From: Burkholderiales bacterium
GTDB taxonomy: Bacteria; Pseudomonadota; Gammaproteobacteria; Burkholderiales; Casimicrobiaceae
NCBI GenBank assembly: GCA_014378555.1
Contig: JACMNN010000002.1
Location: forward strand, 1 to 57,374
Reading direction: 5' to 3'
Length of the DNA stretch: 57,374 bases
Program-made: the position numbers and the translations under genes
Shown: in pieces, positions 1-9,772 of the stretch
Layout of the letters: every line of letters starts with the position of its first letter
Numbering within the stretch: position 1 is the first letter of the stretch
Notes under the pieces: model-generated
The model's input: the letters and a program-made list of their open reading frames with translations, nothing else
Told to the model about the DNA's origin: nothing
Databases searched by the model: none

Positions 1-1167
1 GCGGGTGGGCGTTGGCGCGGGCGCAGCGGTAGACGCAGCATTTGCCATTGCCCGCTCTCGTACCGGCTCATTGCCATTGCTTGGCGCAAACGCCAATAAC
101 CGCAAAAACGTCATCATCAACGCCGTTTGCTCATCGGGCGCGAGGCGCAAATCGTCGCGCCCGTGCAGCGCGATTTGATAATAAAGTTGCGCCTCTTCCG
201 CCGTCAACGCTGCGGCCAACCGGGTGATGGGCGCGAAATCAGGATCGTCTGCGTCCACGCTCGCGGGCACCGGCTGCGCTAGGGCTATCCGGTGCAGCGC
301 GCGGGCAAGTTGCGCCAGCGCGTCATCTGCCGCCAGCGCCTGCTCAAAGCAACGCTCGACCTCAGTGGCCAGCGCCGCCGCGTCACGGGCGACGACTGCA
401 TCGAGCACCCGCCACACAAAATCACGATCGACATTGCCGAGCATCTGGCGCACCTGCAGCTCTTCAACTTTGCCGTGACCAAACGCTATGGCCTGATCGG
501 TGATCGACAGCGCGTCGCGCATCGAACCTTGCGCGGCCTCACCAATCAAGCGCAGCGCAGGCGCGTCGAACGGCACGTTCTCGGCGGTGAGCACTTTGTG
601 CAGTTGCTCGGCGACGCGCTCTGGCGGAAATTGCTTGAGTGCGAACTGCAGGCAACGCGACAGCACGGTGACTGGGATTTTCTGCGGATCAGTGGTGGCG
701 AGCACGAACTTGACGTGTTCTGGCGGCTCTTCGAGCGTCTTCAACATCGAGTTAAACGCGCTCTTCGACAGCATGTGAACCTCGTCGATGAGATACACCT
801 TGTAGCGTCCTGCGGTCGGGGCGTAGCGTGCGTTGTCAATGATCTCGCGCATATTGTCGACACCCGTGTTGGATGCGGCGTCGAGCTCGAGCAAATCGGG
901 AAAGCGACCCGCGTCGATGTCAAGGCACGTCTGGCACACGCCGCACGGGGTGGCCGTTACGCCGGTTTCGCAGTTAAGCGTTTTGGCGAGGATGCGGGCG
1001 ATAGTGGTTTTGCCGACACCGCGGGTGCCGGTGAGCAAATACGCTTGATGCAGACGTCCGGTGGTCAGCGCATGGGTGAGCGCGCGCACCACGTGCTCTT
1101 GCCCCACCAGTTCGGAGAAATTACGCGGGCGGTACTTGCGGGCGAGAGCGAGAGAGGGGGCAACCAC
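1..1167 (-). CDS. dnaX: DNA polymerase III subunit gamma/tau, N-terminal part (runs off the window)
   Basis: Clamp-loader ATPase of the replicative DNA polymerase III. The visible 389 codons hold the AAA+ core: the LARKYRPR opening, Walker A GTRGVGKTT, a four-cysteine zinc module (CETG...PCGVCQTC), the DEVHMLS Walker B and the SRC sensor-1 region. The domain III/tau end lies beyond base 1. No ATG is available in frame after the upstream TGA; the GTG at 1167 is the best start, giving MVAPSLALARKYRPR, without a convincing Shine-Dalgarno. A TACAAT box lies at 1195-1200 and could be the -10 of its own promoter. It sits downstream of ffs on the same strand, a common arrangement. Identity is certain; the start is not. 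Confidence 0.93.
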   Translation of the reverse strand, partial: MVAPSLALARKYRPRNFSELVGQEHVVRALTHALTTGRLHQAYLLTGTRGVGKTTIARILAKTLNCETGVTATPCGVCQTCLDIDAGRFPDLLELDAASNTGVDNMREIIDNARYAPTAGRYKVYLIDEVHMLSKSAFNSMLKTLEEPPEHVKFVLATTDPQKIPVTVLSRCLQFALKQFPPERVAEQLHKVLTAENVPFDAPALRLIGEAAQGSMRDALSITDQAIAFGHGKVEELQVRQMLGNVDRDFVWRVLDAVVARDAAALATEVERCFEQALAADDALAQLARALHRIALAQPVPASVDADDPDFAPITRLAAALTAEEAQLYYQIALHGRDDLRLAPDEQTALMMTFLRLLAFAPSNGNEPVRERAMANAASTAAPAPTPTR

Positions 1168-1220
1168 AGAGAAAACCAGTGAGGAACTGGCTCAATTGTA
1201 GGCGGCGGGGGCGAAGGTTC

Positions 1221-1553
1221 GGTCAAGCGAAGCGCAGACACCATAGGCGACAAAAGCCAATTTTTGCGTCTAGACGGCGATGAGTGCAAGGCGCACGGGG
1301 CGCAGACAGTACGATTAGTACGGCAAGACCCGGTCAAGCGAAGCGCAGACACAACGGGCGACAAAAGCCAACTTTTGCGTCTAGACGGCGATGAGTGCAA
1401 GGCGCACGGGGCGCAGACAGTACGATTGCTACGGCAAGACCCGGTCAAGCGAAGCGCAGACACAACGGGCGACAAAAGCCAACTTTTGCGTCTAGACGGC
1501 GATGAGTGCAAGGCGCACGGGGCGCGGGCAGTACGATTAGTACGGCAAGACCC
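1221..1553. repeat. Three-copy 111-bp direct tandem repeat between ffs and dnaX
   Basis: Units begin at 1221, 1332 and 1443 with GGTCAAGCGAAGCGCAGAC and are nearly identical; the fourth boundary at 1554 has decayed. Each unit contains the 10-bp palindrome CGTCTAGACG, a hairpin (GACAAAAG, loop CCAA, CTTTTGCGTC), and GTAC-based inverted repeats around GTACGATTAGTAC. The 111-bp period is a multiple of three, so reading frames stay open through it; this explains apparent ORFs here, which have no other support. On the minus strand each unit carries a TTGACC hexamer; the last one lies 20 bp from the TACAAT in front of dnaX. Confidence 0.9.
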
Positions 1554-1589
1554 GTGCAACGAAGCAATCGCGCCGTATGAGAGGTAAAA

Positions 1590-1687
1590 GTGGTGAGCCG
1601 TTCCCCCGGCACTGCTTGGCCTGCTGTGGCTGCTTCCTTCCGGACCTGACCAGATTCACGGGTTAGACATGCGAGGCGACCCACCAC
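1590..1687 (-). ncRNA. ffs: 4.5S signal recognition particle RNA, small bacterial type
   Basis: The minus strand carries the universally conserved SRP core GGTCAGGTCCGGAAGGAAGC followed by AGCCA, at about 1627-1653. The ends pair as GTGGTG...CACCAC, so the 98-nt molecule closes on itself, and CACCAC is followed directly by TTTT, which would terminate it. It binds Ffh and directs ribosomes making membrane proteins to the SecYEG translocon. Placement just upstream of dnaX is common in beta- and gammaproteobacteria. Confidence 0.95.
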
Positions 1688-1692
1688 TGCTG

Positions 1693-1724
1693 ATTATAGA
1701 GGGCTCGTATACTCGCCAGCCCAA
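1693..1724 (-). promoter_or_regulatory. Promoter of the 4.5S RNA gene
   Basis: On the minus strand a perfect TATAAT (1698-1693) stands five bases before the first base of the SRP RNA at 1687. The best -35 is TTGGGC at 1724-1719, with a long 20-bp spacer, so the -35 assignment is weak while the -10 is strong. Confidence 0.6.
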
Positions 1725-1757
1725 CTTATTGAAAGCGCGGCCCATGAGCCGGTTATT

Positions 1758-3167
1758 TTGATTGTCCGTGCGATGCTGGTGGCCCTTGTTGCGGCGGCCG
1801 CGTTGTTGCTGCCGCTCAAGCTAGCAACATGGGTGGGCGCACGCGTTGACGCCACCGTGAGCGCACCCGCCGTCACCCCTTCCGGTACGCCGACGTTGCG
1901 TGTCGCCGTGATGGTGCATCCGACCATTTTCTACACTGATCCTAACGGCGAACCCGCCGGCCTGGAATACGACCTGATCAGTGCGTTTGCCAAGACGCAA
2001 CAACTTAAGTTGCAACTTAAAACGTTCGACACACCCGACGCCGCGCGGTTCGCTTTACTGCGCGACGAGGTAGACGCTGTGGCGATGGGTGGCACTGCGG
2101 ATTCGCTAAACGCGGCCGAGCTGCCGACCAAAGCGAGATACCACGACAGCGGTTGGGTGTTGCTCAACTCGCCACGAAAATTTACGCCGAAATCGTTTGC
2201 CGAATTGAAGCCAAAACGCGTTCTGGTTAGCGCACGCATTTTTTCGCACCCACGCATGATTGAGCTTCGCCAACGCAACGCCACCATCCAGTTCGTTGAG
2301 GACGTGAAACTCGATGACGAATCGCTGATTGCCGCCGTCGGGGACGAGGATGTGGACTACGCCATCGTCGAAGAAGATACCTATAACGCCAGTCGCCATT
2401 TTCATTACGACGCACAGCGTGCATTCACGGTGCAACCGGCACTGCAACGGGTGTGGCTATTTGCGCACGACGAGGCTCGGCTGCGCGACGAGGCCAACGC
2501 ATTCCTGACGCGCATCACCCGCGACGGACAAATTACGCGCGTCCTGGACCGTTACTTCGGCTTTCCGCAGCGCCTGACGGCCATCGATGCCGAGGTGTTC
2601 GCCGAGCGCATTGGTAGCCTGCTGCCGCGTTATCGGGCGTGGTTTCAGCAGGCGCAGGAAACCTACGGAATCGAGTGGCGACTGCTCGCCGCGCTCGCTT
2701 ATCAGGAGTCACATTGGACCGATGACGCAACCTCAGAAACCGGCGTGCGTGGCATCATGCAGTTCACCGAGGACACCGCGCGCCGCTACAAAGTCGACCG
2801 CCTGGATCCGCGCTCGTCAATACTCGGCGGCGCACGGTATTTATCAGTGCTCAAGCGCGATGGGCTCGCGGCAAGAATTCAGGAGCCGGACAAAACCTGG
2901 CTCGCCCTAGCGGCCTACAACATCGGTCTTGGTCACGTCGAAAATGCCCGCCTACTGACCCAACGCGCCAACAAAAACCCGGACATGTGGCCCGACGTTC
3001 GCCGCCATTTGCCGCTGTTGGCAAAGCCCGAGGTGGCAGCCCAATTCAAGCTGGGCCCCTGCCGCTGCAACATGCCAGTTGAGTACGTCGAATCAGTGCG
3101 CGCGTACTACGACGTGCTGCTTCGGATGGAACCCGCCTACCAACCGAAAATTCGTGTTCAACGATAG
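1758..3167 (+). CDS. mltF: Membrane-bound lytic murein transglycosylase F-like protein
   Basis: Cleaves the glycan strand of peptidoglycan with formation of 1,6-anhydromuropeptides. The 469-residue protein has an N-terminal hydrophobic segment (about residues 5-25), a substrate-binding-protein family 3 module (about 45-270) and a C-terminal SLT/lysozyme-like domain (about 290-450). The catalytic Glu is Glu317 in the AYQESHW motif, followed by GVRGIMQ and AAYNIGLGH, all classic for family 1 transglycosylases. The order SBP_bac_3 then SLT is diagnostic of MltF. The start used is TTG at 1758; ATG at 1773 would also leave a signal anchor. It diverges from ffs-dnaX and converges on guaA. Confidence 0.9.
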   Translation: MIVRAMLVALVAAAALLLPLKLATWVGARVDATVSAPAVTPSGTPTLRVAVMVHPTIFYTDPNGEPAGLEYDLISAFAKTQQLKLQLKTFDTPDAARFALLRDEVDAVAMGGTADSLNAAELPTKARYHDSGWVLLNSPRKFTPKSFAELKPKRVLVSARIFSHPRMIELRQRNATIQFVEDVKLDDESLIAAVGDEDVDYAIVEEDTYNASRHFHYDAQRAFTVQPALQRVWLFAHDEARLRDEANAFLTRITRDGQITRVLDRYFGFPQRLTAIDAEVFAERIGSLLPRYRAWFQQAQETYGIEWRLLAALAYQESHWTDDATSETGVRGIMQFTEDTARRYKVDRLDPRSSILGGARYLSVLKRDGLAARIQEPDKTWLALAAYNIGLGHVENARLLTQRANKNPDMWPDVRRHLPLLAKPEVAAQFKLGPCRCNMPVEYVESVRAYYDVLLRMEPAYQPKIRVQR

Positions 3168-3208
3168 CGGCGGTTTATTAATTAGCTAGAGAAAGCGTGC
3201 TCTCGACG

Positions 3209-4789
3209 TTATTCCCACTCAATGGTGGCGGGTGGTTTTCCGGAAATATCGTAAACCACGCGATTGAATCCGCGCACTTCGTTGATGATGCGGTTTGACA
3301 CTTTGCCAAGCAGCGAATGCGGCAATTCGGCCCAGTGCGCGGTCATGAAGTCAGTGGTCTGCACGGCACGCAGCGCGACCACGTTTTCGTAGGTGCGGCC
3401 GTCGCCCATAACGCCCACGCTTTTGATCGGAAGGAACACGGCAAACGCTTGCGCGGTTAGGTCGTACCAAGTTTCACCGTCGGCATTTTTGGTTGAGCGC
3501 AGCTCTTCAATAAATATGGCATCCGCGCGGCGCAGCAAGTCTGCTGCCGTTCGCGTCACCTCACCCAAAATGCGCACCCCCAAACCGGGGCCGGGGAACG
3601 GATGGCGATAGACCATTTCTCGCGGCAACCCAAGCGCTACGCCCAATTCGCGCACTTCGTCCTTGAACAGTTCGCGCAGCGGTTCGAGCAGCTGAAGATT
3701 TAGCGTTTCTGGTAGACCGCCCACGTTGTGATGCGACTTGATTGATTTCGCTTTGCCTGTTTTGCCGCCCGCGCTCTCAATCACGTCGGGATAAATGGTG
3801 CCTTGTGCGAGCCATTTCGCAGCGGGCAATTTCTTGGCTTGAGCCTGAAATACTTCGACGAATTCACGACCAATTATTTTGCGTTTCTGCTCGGGGTCGG
3901 TGACGCCTTTCAGATGACCAAGAAATTGTTCGCTGGCATCGACATGGATCACTTTTACGCCCAAATTTTTGGCAAACATGGCCATCACCATCTCAGCTTC
4001 GTTCAATCGAAGCAACCCGTGATCGACAAAGACGCAGGTCAGCTGATTGGCAATGGCGCGATGAATCAGCGCAGCGGCAACGCTCGAATCGACGCCACCC
4101 GACAGGCCCAGTATCACCTCATCCACACCCACTTGCTCGCGAATCCGCGCGACCACAGTGTCCACATAATTGGGCATCGTCCACGTCGGTGCCGCAGCAC
4201 AAATGTCGAGCACAAAACGCGAAAGAATCGCCTTTCCTTGTTTTGTATGGGTGACTTCAGGATGAAATTGCACCGCGTAGAAGTTGCGCGCTTCATCGGC
4301 GATGCCGGCGACTGGGCAGCTCGTTGTGGACGCCATGAGCTTGAAGCCGAGCGGCATTTCGGTGACCTTGTCGCCGTGGCTCATCCACACCTGCAGTAGG
4401 CCGTGACCCTCGGCATTTTGCGCGTCTTGAATACCTTCCAATAGCTTAGTGTGGCCGCGCGCGCGGACCTCGGCATGACCGAATTCGCGGTGCTCGCTGG
4501 CCTCGACTTTGCCGCCTAATTGCACGGCCATGGTGAACATGCCGTAGCAGATACCGAGCACCGGCACGCCCTGCGTGTAAACCGACGCTGGCGCGCGCAA
4601 ATCATGCGCTTCATACGTGCTGGCGTGGCTACCCGATAGGATGATGCCTTCGGGATTAAAGTCACGAATGAATTGGTCGCTGACATCATTGGGATGCAAC
4701 TCGCAATACACGCCAAGTTCACGAACGCGTCGCGCGATCAGCTGAGTGACTTGAGAGCCGAAATCGAGGATGAGAATGCCGCGAGCCAT
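3209..4789 (-). CDS. guaA: GMP synthase (glutamine-hydrolysing)
   Basis: Converts XMP to GMP using glutamine and ATP, the last step of guanine nucleotide synthesis in the cytoplasm. The 526-residue protein has a class I glutamine amidotransferase domain with Cys81 (GICYGM), His176 and Glu178 (QFHPE), then the ATP pyrophosphatase domain with P-loop SGGVDSS at 230-236, and the C-terminal dimerisation domain ending in PPATIEWE. Length and all catalytic residues are normal. It is the last gene of a guaB-DUF2059-guaA run on the minus strand. Confidence 0.98.
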   Translation of the reverse strand: MARGILILDFGSQVTQLIARRVRELGVYCELHPNDVSDQFIRDFNPEGIILSGSHASTYEAHDLRAPASVYTQGVPVLGICYGMFTMAVQLGGKVEASEHREFGHAEVRARGHTKLLEGIQDAQNAEGHGLLQVWMSHGDKVTEMPLGFKLMASTTSCPVAGIADEARNFYAVQFHPEVTHTKQGKAILSRFVLDICAAAPTWTMPNYVDTVVARIREQVGVDEVILGLSGGVDSSVAAALIHRAIANQLTCVFVDHGLLRLNEAEMVMAMFAKNLGVKVIHVDASEQFLGHLKGVTDPEQKRKIIGREFVEVFQAQAKKLPAAKWLAQGTIYPDVIESAGGKTGKAKSIKSHHNVGGLPETLNLQLLEPLRELFKDEVRELGVALGLPREMVYRHPFPGPGLGVRILGEVTRTAADLLRRADAIFIEELRSTKNADGETWYDLTAQAFAVFLPIKSVGVMGDGRTYENVVALRAVQTTDFMTAHWAELPHSLLGKVSNRIINEVRGFNRVVYDISGKPPATIEWE

Positions 4790-4849
4790 GTGCGTGGGTC
4801 CTAACGTGTCGAAATGTCGAAATTGCCGATAAGGGAGGGCAGAAACTTA

Positions 4850-4869
4850 AAGGGGCCGTAAGGCCCCTT
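4850..4869 (-). terminator. Hairpin between the DUF2059 gene and guaA
   Basis: The perfect stem AAGGGGCC-gtaa-GGCCCCTT lies 15 bases after the DUF2059 stop codon and about 60 bases before guaA. Only a three-base T run follows on the minus strand, so it is at best a leaky terminator or an attenuator between the two genes. Confidence 0.45.
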
Positions 4870-4883
4870 GATGTCGTAGAAAG

Positions 4884-5471
4884 TTATTTCTTGGCGGGAG
4901 GTTGCGCGAGCGGCGCGCCAACCGCCGCAGGTGCAGGCTTCGCCGTATCTTTAGGTACTTCCGGCAATTTAAGGCCCTCTTTTTTCAACGCCGCATCAAT
5001 GCGTTGATCAAGGTCAGCGGACATCGAATCGGCCCATTTCATTGCGGTTTGGAACGTCTCGCCATTAACCTTGGCCTGGCTGGCAAGCATTTTTTTTCCG
5101 AGCGTGCCCTGGTAGAACTTGAGCAGCTCGGCGATCTCTGGGGCGGTGAACTGATTGTGATAGACCAGGGTGACCTGCTCTATCAAGCCTCCACCGCCTT
5201 CAACTTTCGCGTTGAGGCCGGCCAGATAGGTATCACGCATGATGATGAAGCCCTTTTCTGGAAACTTCGAGTCGAGCTGCTTAATGCCTGGAACCCAGCT
5301 TTGCACGGTGCTATTGGCAATTTGCTCGGGTATGGCTTTGATGCCGGTGATGTCGAGTAGCGTCCTGATTTGCGCGCGCTTGCTGCTGGTGAGTTCATCG
5401 GCGTGAATCGCCGAGGCGAAAAGCGCGAGCGATGCCGCAGCGAGGAGAAGTATTTTTTTCATCATAAACAA
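4884..5471 (-). CDS. Exported DUF2059-family protein
   Basis: A 195-residue protein with a clear signal peptide (MKKILLLAAASLALFASAIHA, cleaved before DELTSS) and a DUF2059 fold: an N-terminal helical repeat (SSKRAQIRTLLDITG) followed by the characteristic segment ending EIAELLKFYQGTLGKKM. The C-terminus is a Pro/Ala/Lys-rich tail. The biochemical role of the family is unknown; it is predicted periplasmic. It starts one base after the guaB stop codon, so it is almost certainly translated from the guaB mRNA. Nothing in the sequence links it to purines beyond this placement. Confidence 0.8.
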   Translation of the reverse strand: MFMMKKILLLAAASLALFASAIHADELTSSKRAQIRTLLDITGIKAIPEQIANSTVQSWVPGIKQLDSKFPEKGFIIMRDTYLAGLNAKVEGGGGLIEQVTLVYHNQFTAPEIAELLKFYQGTLGKKMLASQAKVNGETFQTAMKWADSMSADLDQRIDAALKKEGLKLPEVPKDTAKPAPAAVGAPLAQPPAKK

Positions 5472-6932
5472 TTAGTCAGCGTGATAGTTGGGCGCTTCTT
5501 TGGTGATCTGCACGTCATGGACATGTGATTCACGAATTCCCGCACCAGTGATTTGTACGAACTCCGCGCGCTCGTGAAGTTCCGCAATCGACGCACAACC
5601 ACAATAGCCCATGCCCGAGCGAATGCCGCCTTCGAGCTGATGCACCACGGAGCCAACTGGGCCTTTATACGGCACGCGCCCTTCGATGCCCTCCGGCACA
5701 AGCTTTTCGGCATTGTTCTCGGCGTCCTGAAAGTAACGATCCCGGGAGCCGGCCTGCATAGCCGCCAACGAGCCCATGCCACGATAAGACTTGTAGGACC
5801 TGCCCTGAAACAATACAACCTCGCCAGGAGCCTCTTCCGTGCCAGCAAACAATCCACCCAGCATCACGCAATCTGCGCCTGCGGCAAGCGCCTTGATGAT
5901 GTCACCGGAATAGCGAATGCCGCCGTCCGCAATAATCCCCACCCCGGACGAGTGGATCGCATTGGCAACAAAGTCGACGGCTGTGATTTGCGGAACACCG
6001 ACGCCAGCGACCATGCGGGTAGTGCAAATCGAACCCGGGCCAATGCCGACTTTGACCGCATCAGCGCCAGCATCTACTAGCGCTTTCGCAGCCTCCGCAC
6101 TGGCAATATTTCCGCCGATAACTTGCGCGTTGGGATAGGTTCGCTTGACCCAAGTCACGCGATCCAGCACGCCACGCGAATGGCCGTGTGCCGTGTCGAC
6201 CACGATAAAGTCTGCGCCTGCGTGCAGCAGCAATTCGACCCGTTCTTCCGTGCCTTCACCAACACCGACGGCCGCACCTACGCGCAATTGGCCCTGCTCA
6301 TCCTTGCAGGCGTTCGGATGTTCTTTCGACTTGAGAATGTCTTTAACAGTGATCAATCCGCGGAGCTCAAAAGCATCGTTGACCACCAACACGCGCTCAA
6401 GGCGGTGCTTGTGCATCAGCGTTTTCGCCTCCTCAATGCTCGCACCCTCGCGCACTGTAACGAGGCGATCTGCCGGTGTCATGATGGCGGTGATCGACTG
6501 ATCGAGATTTGCTTCAAAGCGCAAATCGCGATTGGTGACAATGCCCACCAGCCGTTTGCCTTGCACCACGGGTAGGCCAGAAATTTTATGATCCGTGGTG
6601 ATTGCCAACACTTCACGCACGGTAGCGTCTGGCGAAACGGTAATCGGGTCTTTCACCACGCCGGATTCATAGCGTTTCACGCGTGAGACTTCGCGCGCTT
6701 GCTCTTTGGCCGTGAGATTTTTGTGAATGACACCGACGCCACCGGATTGCGCCATTGCGATGGCTAAACGGGACTCAGTCACCGTATCCATCGGGGCGGA
6801 CATGATCGGTAACTGTAATCGAACAAGCCGCGTGAGGCGGCTGCCCAAGTCTACGTCGCGAGGTAGGACTTCAGAATATCCGGGGACGAGCAGGACGTCG
6901 TCAAAGGTAAGGGCTTTGGCGCGTATGCGCAT
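5472..6932 (-). CDS. guaB: Inosine-5'-monophosphate dehydrogenase
   Basis: Oxidises IMP to XMP with NAD+, the committed step to guanine nucleotides. The 486-residue protein has the TIM-barrel split by a CBS-domain pair at about residues 93-205; the catalytic cysteine is Cys303 in GPGSICTTR, and the phosphate-binding GGIRYSGD and flap Arg-Tyr region follow. Length is standard. It is the first gene of the guaB-DUF2059-guaA unit, with a 75-bp gap to ppiD upstream on the same strand. Confidence 0.98.
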   Translation of the reverse strand: MRIRAKALTFDDVLLVPGYSEVLPRDVDLGSRLTRLVRLQLPIMSAPMDTVTESRLAIAMAQSGGVGVIHKNLTAKEQAREVSRVKRYESGVVKDPITVSPDATVREVLAITTDHKISGLPVVQGKRLVGIVTNRDLRFEANLDQSITAIMTPADRLVTVREGASIEEAKTLMHKHRLERVLVVNDAFELRGLITVKDILKSKEHPNACKDEQGQLRVGAAVGVGEGTEERVELLLHAGADFIVVDTAHGHSRGVLDRVTWVKRTYPNAQVIGGNIASAEAAKALVDAGADAVKVGIGPGSICTTRMVAGVGVPQITAVDFVANAIHSSGVGIIADGGIRYSGDIIKALAAGADCVMLGGLFAGTEEAPGEVVLFQGRSYKSYRGMGSLAAMQAGSRDRYFQDAENNAEKLVPEGIEGRVPYKGPVGSVVHQLEGGIRSGMGYCGCASIAELHERAEFVQITGAGIRESHVHDVQITKEAPNYHAD

Positions 6933-7006
6933 GTGAAATTCCCAAAAGCTCTATTTTACGCGCGCCGAGGCGCGGGGCGCGAGGCCGGTCGGACTGGCGA
7001 TCAGCC

Positions 7007-8950
7007 TTATTTGGGCTCGACGGCTTTTTCTGACTTGTCAGTTTTCTCCGCGAGAGCGCCTTTTTTGAGCACTACCTTGACTCGATCCTTCAGGGCACTG
7101 AGATAGGAGGAAGTAAGATCCCCTCCACCCTGTCCCGCAAGCCGTTGATTGAGTGACTTAAGTTTTTCAGGCGTCGCGGTTTCTGGTTCGATCACTTTAA
7201 GCACCTTGACCACGGTGTATCCACCGGCATCATTCGCGCCACCCGCGATCGCCGTGCCCTTGCTCAGATCCACCGCAAATATCGATTTGCTGAGCGCCTG
7301 ATTGACGTTGGGCAATGGCGACTGACGCAGTAACTTTTGCGCAGGCGTGAATGTCAGCCCCGCCTCGTTACCCAACTTGGCGGAGGCCACGTTTTCAATC
7401 CCCGCTTTGACAGCGAGCTCAGACGCCAACCGACGTTGCAACTGCAACGAAATCTGCGCTGTTACATCATCGAGCGGCCGCACCGCTGAGGCTTTGTGTT
7501 CCAACACGCGTGCAGAAATCAGGCTATTGTTGCCGAGGTCAATTGCTTCTGAATTTTTCTTGGCGGCAATGCTTGCACCTGCAAAGACCGTCTGCGCAAA
7601 TTTTGGATTACCCGCCGCTAACGCCTGCACTTGCGAACGTGTCAGCCAGTCGGTTTTTTTTGCAGTGAGCTTCAGTTCGTCAGCGATACGCGCGTAACTG
7701 TCGCTTTGCTCGTACACGCGATTCTGAAATTTTTCCGCGCTTTCGCCAAACAATTTGCCGGCCCTTTGCTGTTTGAGTTCGCTCTCGATTTGTGCACGCA
7801 CTTCCTCAAGCGCGCGTGTTTTCTCCGCTTTAACTTCAGTGAGGCGAATGATGTGATAGCCAAAGTCCGATTCGACTGGACCGCGAATTTCGCCTGCCTT
7901 CATAGCGAACACTGCCTCTTCAAATGGCTTGACCATCTGGCCCCGGCCGAAAAACCCAAGGTCTCCGCCTTGCGCAGCCGAACCTGGGTCTTTTGATCGT
8001 TGCTTTGCCAATTCAGCGAATTTTTCAGCGGTGACGCCCGTGACCAACTTCATGACGGCATCCGCTTCGATCTTCGCTGCCTCCTTAGACGCCGCCTTGG
8101 GCAGCCCTTTGTCGTCCTTTTCAAAGCTCAACAAAATGTGGCTTGCGCGTCGTTCTTCGGGAGCAGAGAACTCCTTGAGGCGTTTATCGTATTCGCCCTT
8201 GATTTCGTCGGATGAAATCGTCACCGCACCCAATAATGCGGCTTGGTTGAGTTGCAAATATTCAATTTTCACTTGCTCTGGAGCGCGATAGGAATCCGGG
8301 CTCTTGTCGTACTCCGCTTTAATTTGCGCAGCATCAACTTTAGCTAACGCCATAAACGCGGCAGGGTCGACCGCTGCCACTTGAATCTCACGTGCTTGTT
8401 CGGTTAATTTTTGAAAAAGCGCAGTCTGCGCGGCGCTGGCGAAGTTGGTGCGGCCGAGTGCGTCTTGCATCGGCTGCTGCGCTAAATCACCACGCAGGCG
8501 CTGCTCATAGCTCGTACGATTTAGGCCGTTCAGCTTGAGCAGTTCGTCGTACTTGGTTTCGGAAAATTTACCGCCGTCCTGAAAGTCGGGAATTTCCAGA
8601 ATGACCTTACGCAATTGCGCGTCCGGAGCGGTGAGCTTGACGTCTTGCGCGGTTACTTGAAGCAAACGCTGGTTGACCACGCCGTCAAGCACTTGCTGGC
8701 GCACTTCAGGATTTTCGAACATGGCTGGGTCGAAATTTTTGCCCAGCGCGCGCTGCATTTGCTGCTGCTGTGAACGGAGCGCATTCTCGAAATCTTGCGG
8801 GCTGATGCTTTCGCCGCCAACCGTCGCGACATCTTTTTCGCCCGATGCGCTGCGCACGTAGCTGTCGACACCGACGAACGCAAATGGCAATACCAACAGC
8901 GCCAGAATGAACTGAACAAGGCGTTTGTTTTTATGAACGAAATCGAACAT
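7007..8950 (-). CDS. ppiD: Membrane-anchored periplasmic peptidyl-prolyl isomerase/chaperone PpiD
   Basis: A folding helper held at the inner membrane near the SecYEG exit. The 647-residue protein has a short cytoplasmic N-terminus, one membrane segment (about residues 13-33, [18 protein letters not shown]), a SurA-like N-terminal helical domain, a parvulin rotamase domain at about 268-375 ([33 protein letters not shown]) and a long C-terminal domain. Its place after lon-hupB-tRNAs is conserved in proteobacteria. Confidence 0.93.
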   Translation of the reverse strand: MFDFVHKNKRLVQFILALLVLPFAFVGVDSYVRSASGEKDVATVGGESISPQDFENALRSQQQQMQRALGKNFDPAMFENPEVRQQVLDGVVNQRLLQVTAQDVKLTAPDAQLRKVILEIPDFQDGGKFSETKYDELLKLNGLNRTSYEQRLRGDLAQQPMQDALGRTNFASAAQTALFQKLTEQAREIQVAAVDPAAFMALAKVDAAQIKAEYDKSPDSYRAPEQVKIEYLQLNQAALLGAVTISSDEIKGEYDKRLKEFSAPEERRASHILLSFEKDDKGLPKAASKEAAKIEADAVMKLVTGVTAEKFAELAKQRSKDPGSAAQGGDLGFFGRGQMVKPFEEAVFAMKAGEIRGPVESDFGYHIIRLTEVKAEKTRALEEVRAQIESELKQQRAGKLFGESAEKFQNRVYEQSDSYARIADELKLTAKKTDWLTRSQVQALAAGNPKFAQTVFAGASIAAKKNSEAIDLGNNSLISARVLEHKASAVRPLDDVTAQISLQLQRRLASELAVKAGIENVASAKLGNEAGLTFTPAQKLLRQSPLPNVNQALSKSIFAVDLSKGTAIAGGANDAGGYTVVKVLKVIEPETATPEKLKSLNQRLAGQGGGDLTSSYLSALKDRVKVVLKKGALAEKTDKSEKAVEPK

Positions 8951-9041
8951 GAGAATCTCTCTGTAATCATCGTTTATTCAACACTGCAGCGCCGCCAACC
9001 GTGGGCGATCTAACCAAGTGCTACGTTACTATCTCGGATAC

Positions 9042-9070
9042 AAAAAAGGCGAACTTTCGTTCGCCTTTTC
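9042..9070 (-). terminator. Rho-independent terminator after the tRNA pair
   Basis: The stem AAAAGGCGAAC-tttc-GTTCGCCTTTT is perfect, and the minus strand leaves it with a run of T residues, 14 bases beyond the end of tRNA-Asp. It separates the hupB-tRNA transcript from ppiD. Confidence 0.85.
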
Positions 9071-9083
9071 TATGTCATTTTGT

Positions 9084-9160
9084 TGGCGGAGTGGACGGGA
9101 CTCGAACCCGCGACCCCCGGCGTGACAGGCCGGTATTCTAACCAACTGAACTACCACTCC
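9084..9160 (-). tRNA. tRNA-Asp (GTC)
   Basis: A 77-nt cloverleaf with encoded CCA. The acceptor stem is GGAGTGG/CCACTCC, the D arm TTCAGTTGGTTAGAA, the anticodon loop CTGTCAC with anticodon GTC, and the T arm GGTTCGAGTCC. Confidence 0.96.
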
Positions 9161-9197
9161 TTTTGATCTTGCTTACCGTTTCGGGCACATTCTGATC

Positions 9198-9273
9198 TGG
9201 TGGGTGCTGAGGGGCTCGAACCCCCGACATTCGCCTTGTAAGGGCGACGCTCTACCAACTGAGCTAAGCACCC
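9198..9273 (-). tRNA. tRNA-Val (TAC)
   Basis: A 76-nt cloverleaf with encoded CCA. The acceptor stem is GGGTGCT/AGCACCC, the D arm AGCTCAGTTGGTAGAGC, the anticodon loop CTTACAA with anticodon TAC, and the T arm GGTTCGAGCCC. It is transcribed ahead of tRNA-Asp. Confidence 0.96.
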
Positions 9274-9317
9274 AACATTTAAATACCTAGCTGGATTCAG
9301 GCACTTCGATTAAGACG

Positions 9318-9334
9318 TTGTAATTATTACAACT
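9318..9334. other. AT-rich 17-bp perfect palindrome between hupB and tRNA-Val
   Basis: GTTGTAAT-T-ATTACAAC lies 15 bases after the hupB stop codon and about 45 bases before tRNA-Val. It lacks a T run, so it is not a standard terminator; it could be an operator or a weak processing hairpin. Confidence 0.4.
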
Positions 9335-9349
9335 ACTTAACCAAGCCCA

Positions 9350-9622
9350 TTAGTTTATCGCATCTTTCAAAGCTTTGCCAGCGCGGAACTTCGGAACCTT
9401 CGCTGCTTTGATTTTAATGGCTGCGCCAGTGCGCGGATTGCGGCCAATGCGCGCGGTGCGTTTACCAACATAAAAGCTGCCGAAACCGACGAGCGTAACA
9501 ACATCGCCCTTTTTCAGAGCGAGCGAGATTGCCTTGATCGTTCCGTCGAGTGCACGCGTTGCCGCAGCTTTCGATACGTCGGCGGTCTTGGCGATGCTCT
9601 CAATGAGTTCAGCTTTATTCAT
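9350..9622 (-). CDS. hupB: DNA-binding protein HU (beta type)
   Basis: A nucleoid protein that bends and compacts DNA. The 90-residue sequence has the HU fold with the GFGSF signature and the flexible beta arm ([12 protein letters not shown]). The start codon is preceded by a clear AGGGGA ribosome binding site. It follows lon, as in most betaproteobacteria. Confidence 0.97.
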   Translation of the reverse strand: MNKAELIESIAKTADVSKAAATRALDGTIKAISLALKKGDVVTLVGFGSFYVGKRTARIGRNPRTGAAIKIKAAKVPKFRAGKALKDAIN

Positions 9623-9653
9623 TTATTTTGTCCCCTTCTAGCAATGGATTGGA

Positions 9654-9685
9654 CTTATACAATATTGCGCCGAGGCCATGTACAA
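9654..9685 (-). promoter_or_regulatory. Possible hupB promoter
   Basis: On the minus strand TTGTAC (9685-9680) and TATAAG (9659-9654) stand 20 bp apart, about 30 bp before the hupB ribosome binding site. The spacing is longer than ideal, so this is only a candidate. Confidence 0.3.
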
Positions 9686-9772
9686 CACAGCATGATCAAG
9701 GCGTGGTTTGGAAAACGTAGGGGGCGAGTCTACTACGAATCGTAATGGCGTTAATGCTCGCTATAGGCCGAT

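Noticed and set aside
292-1182. Long open frame on the plus strand opposite dnaX
   Set aside because: The minus strand encodes unmistakable DnaX motifs; the plus-strand protein has no family features.
1264-1587. Open frame encoding 37-residue repeats (RLDGDECKAHGAQ...)
   Set aside because: It arises because the repeat period is 111 bp, a multiple of three; no ribosome binding site or other coding sign.
9084-9273. tRNA pair as an integration site
   Set aside because: No integrase, no duplicated tRNA end and core genes on both sides.
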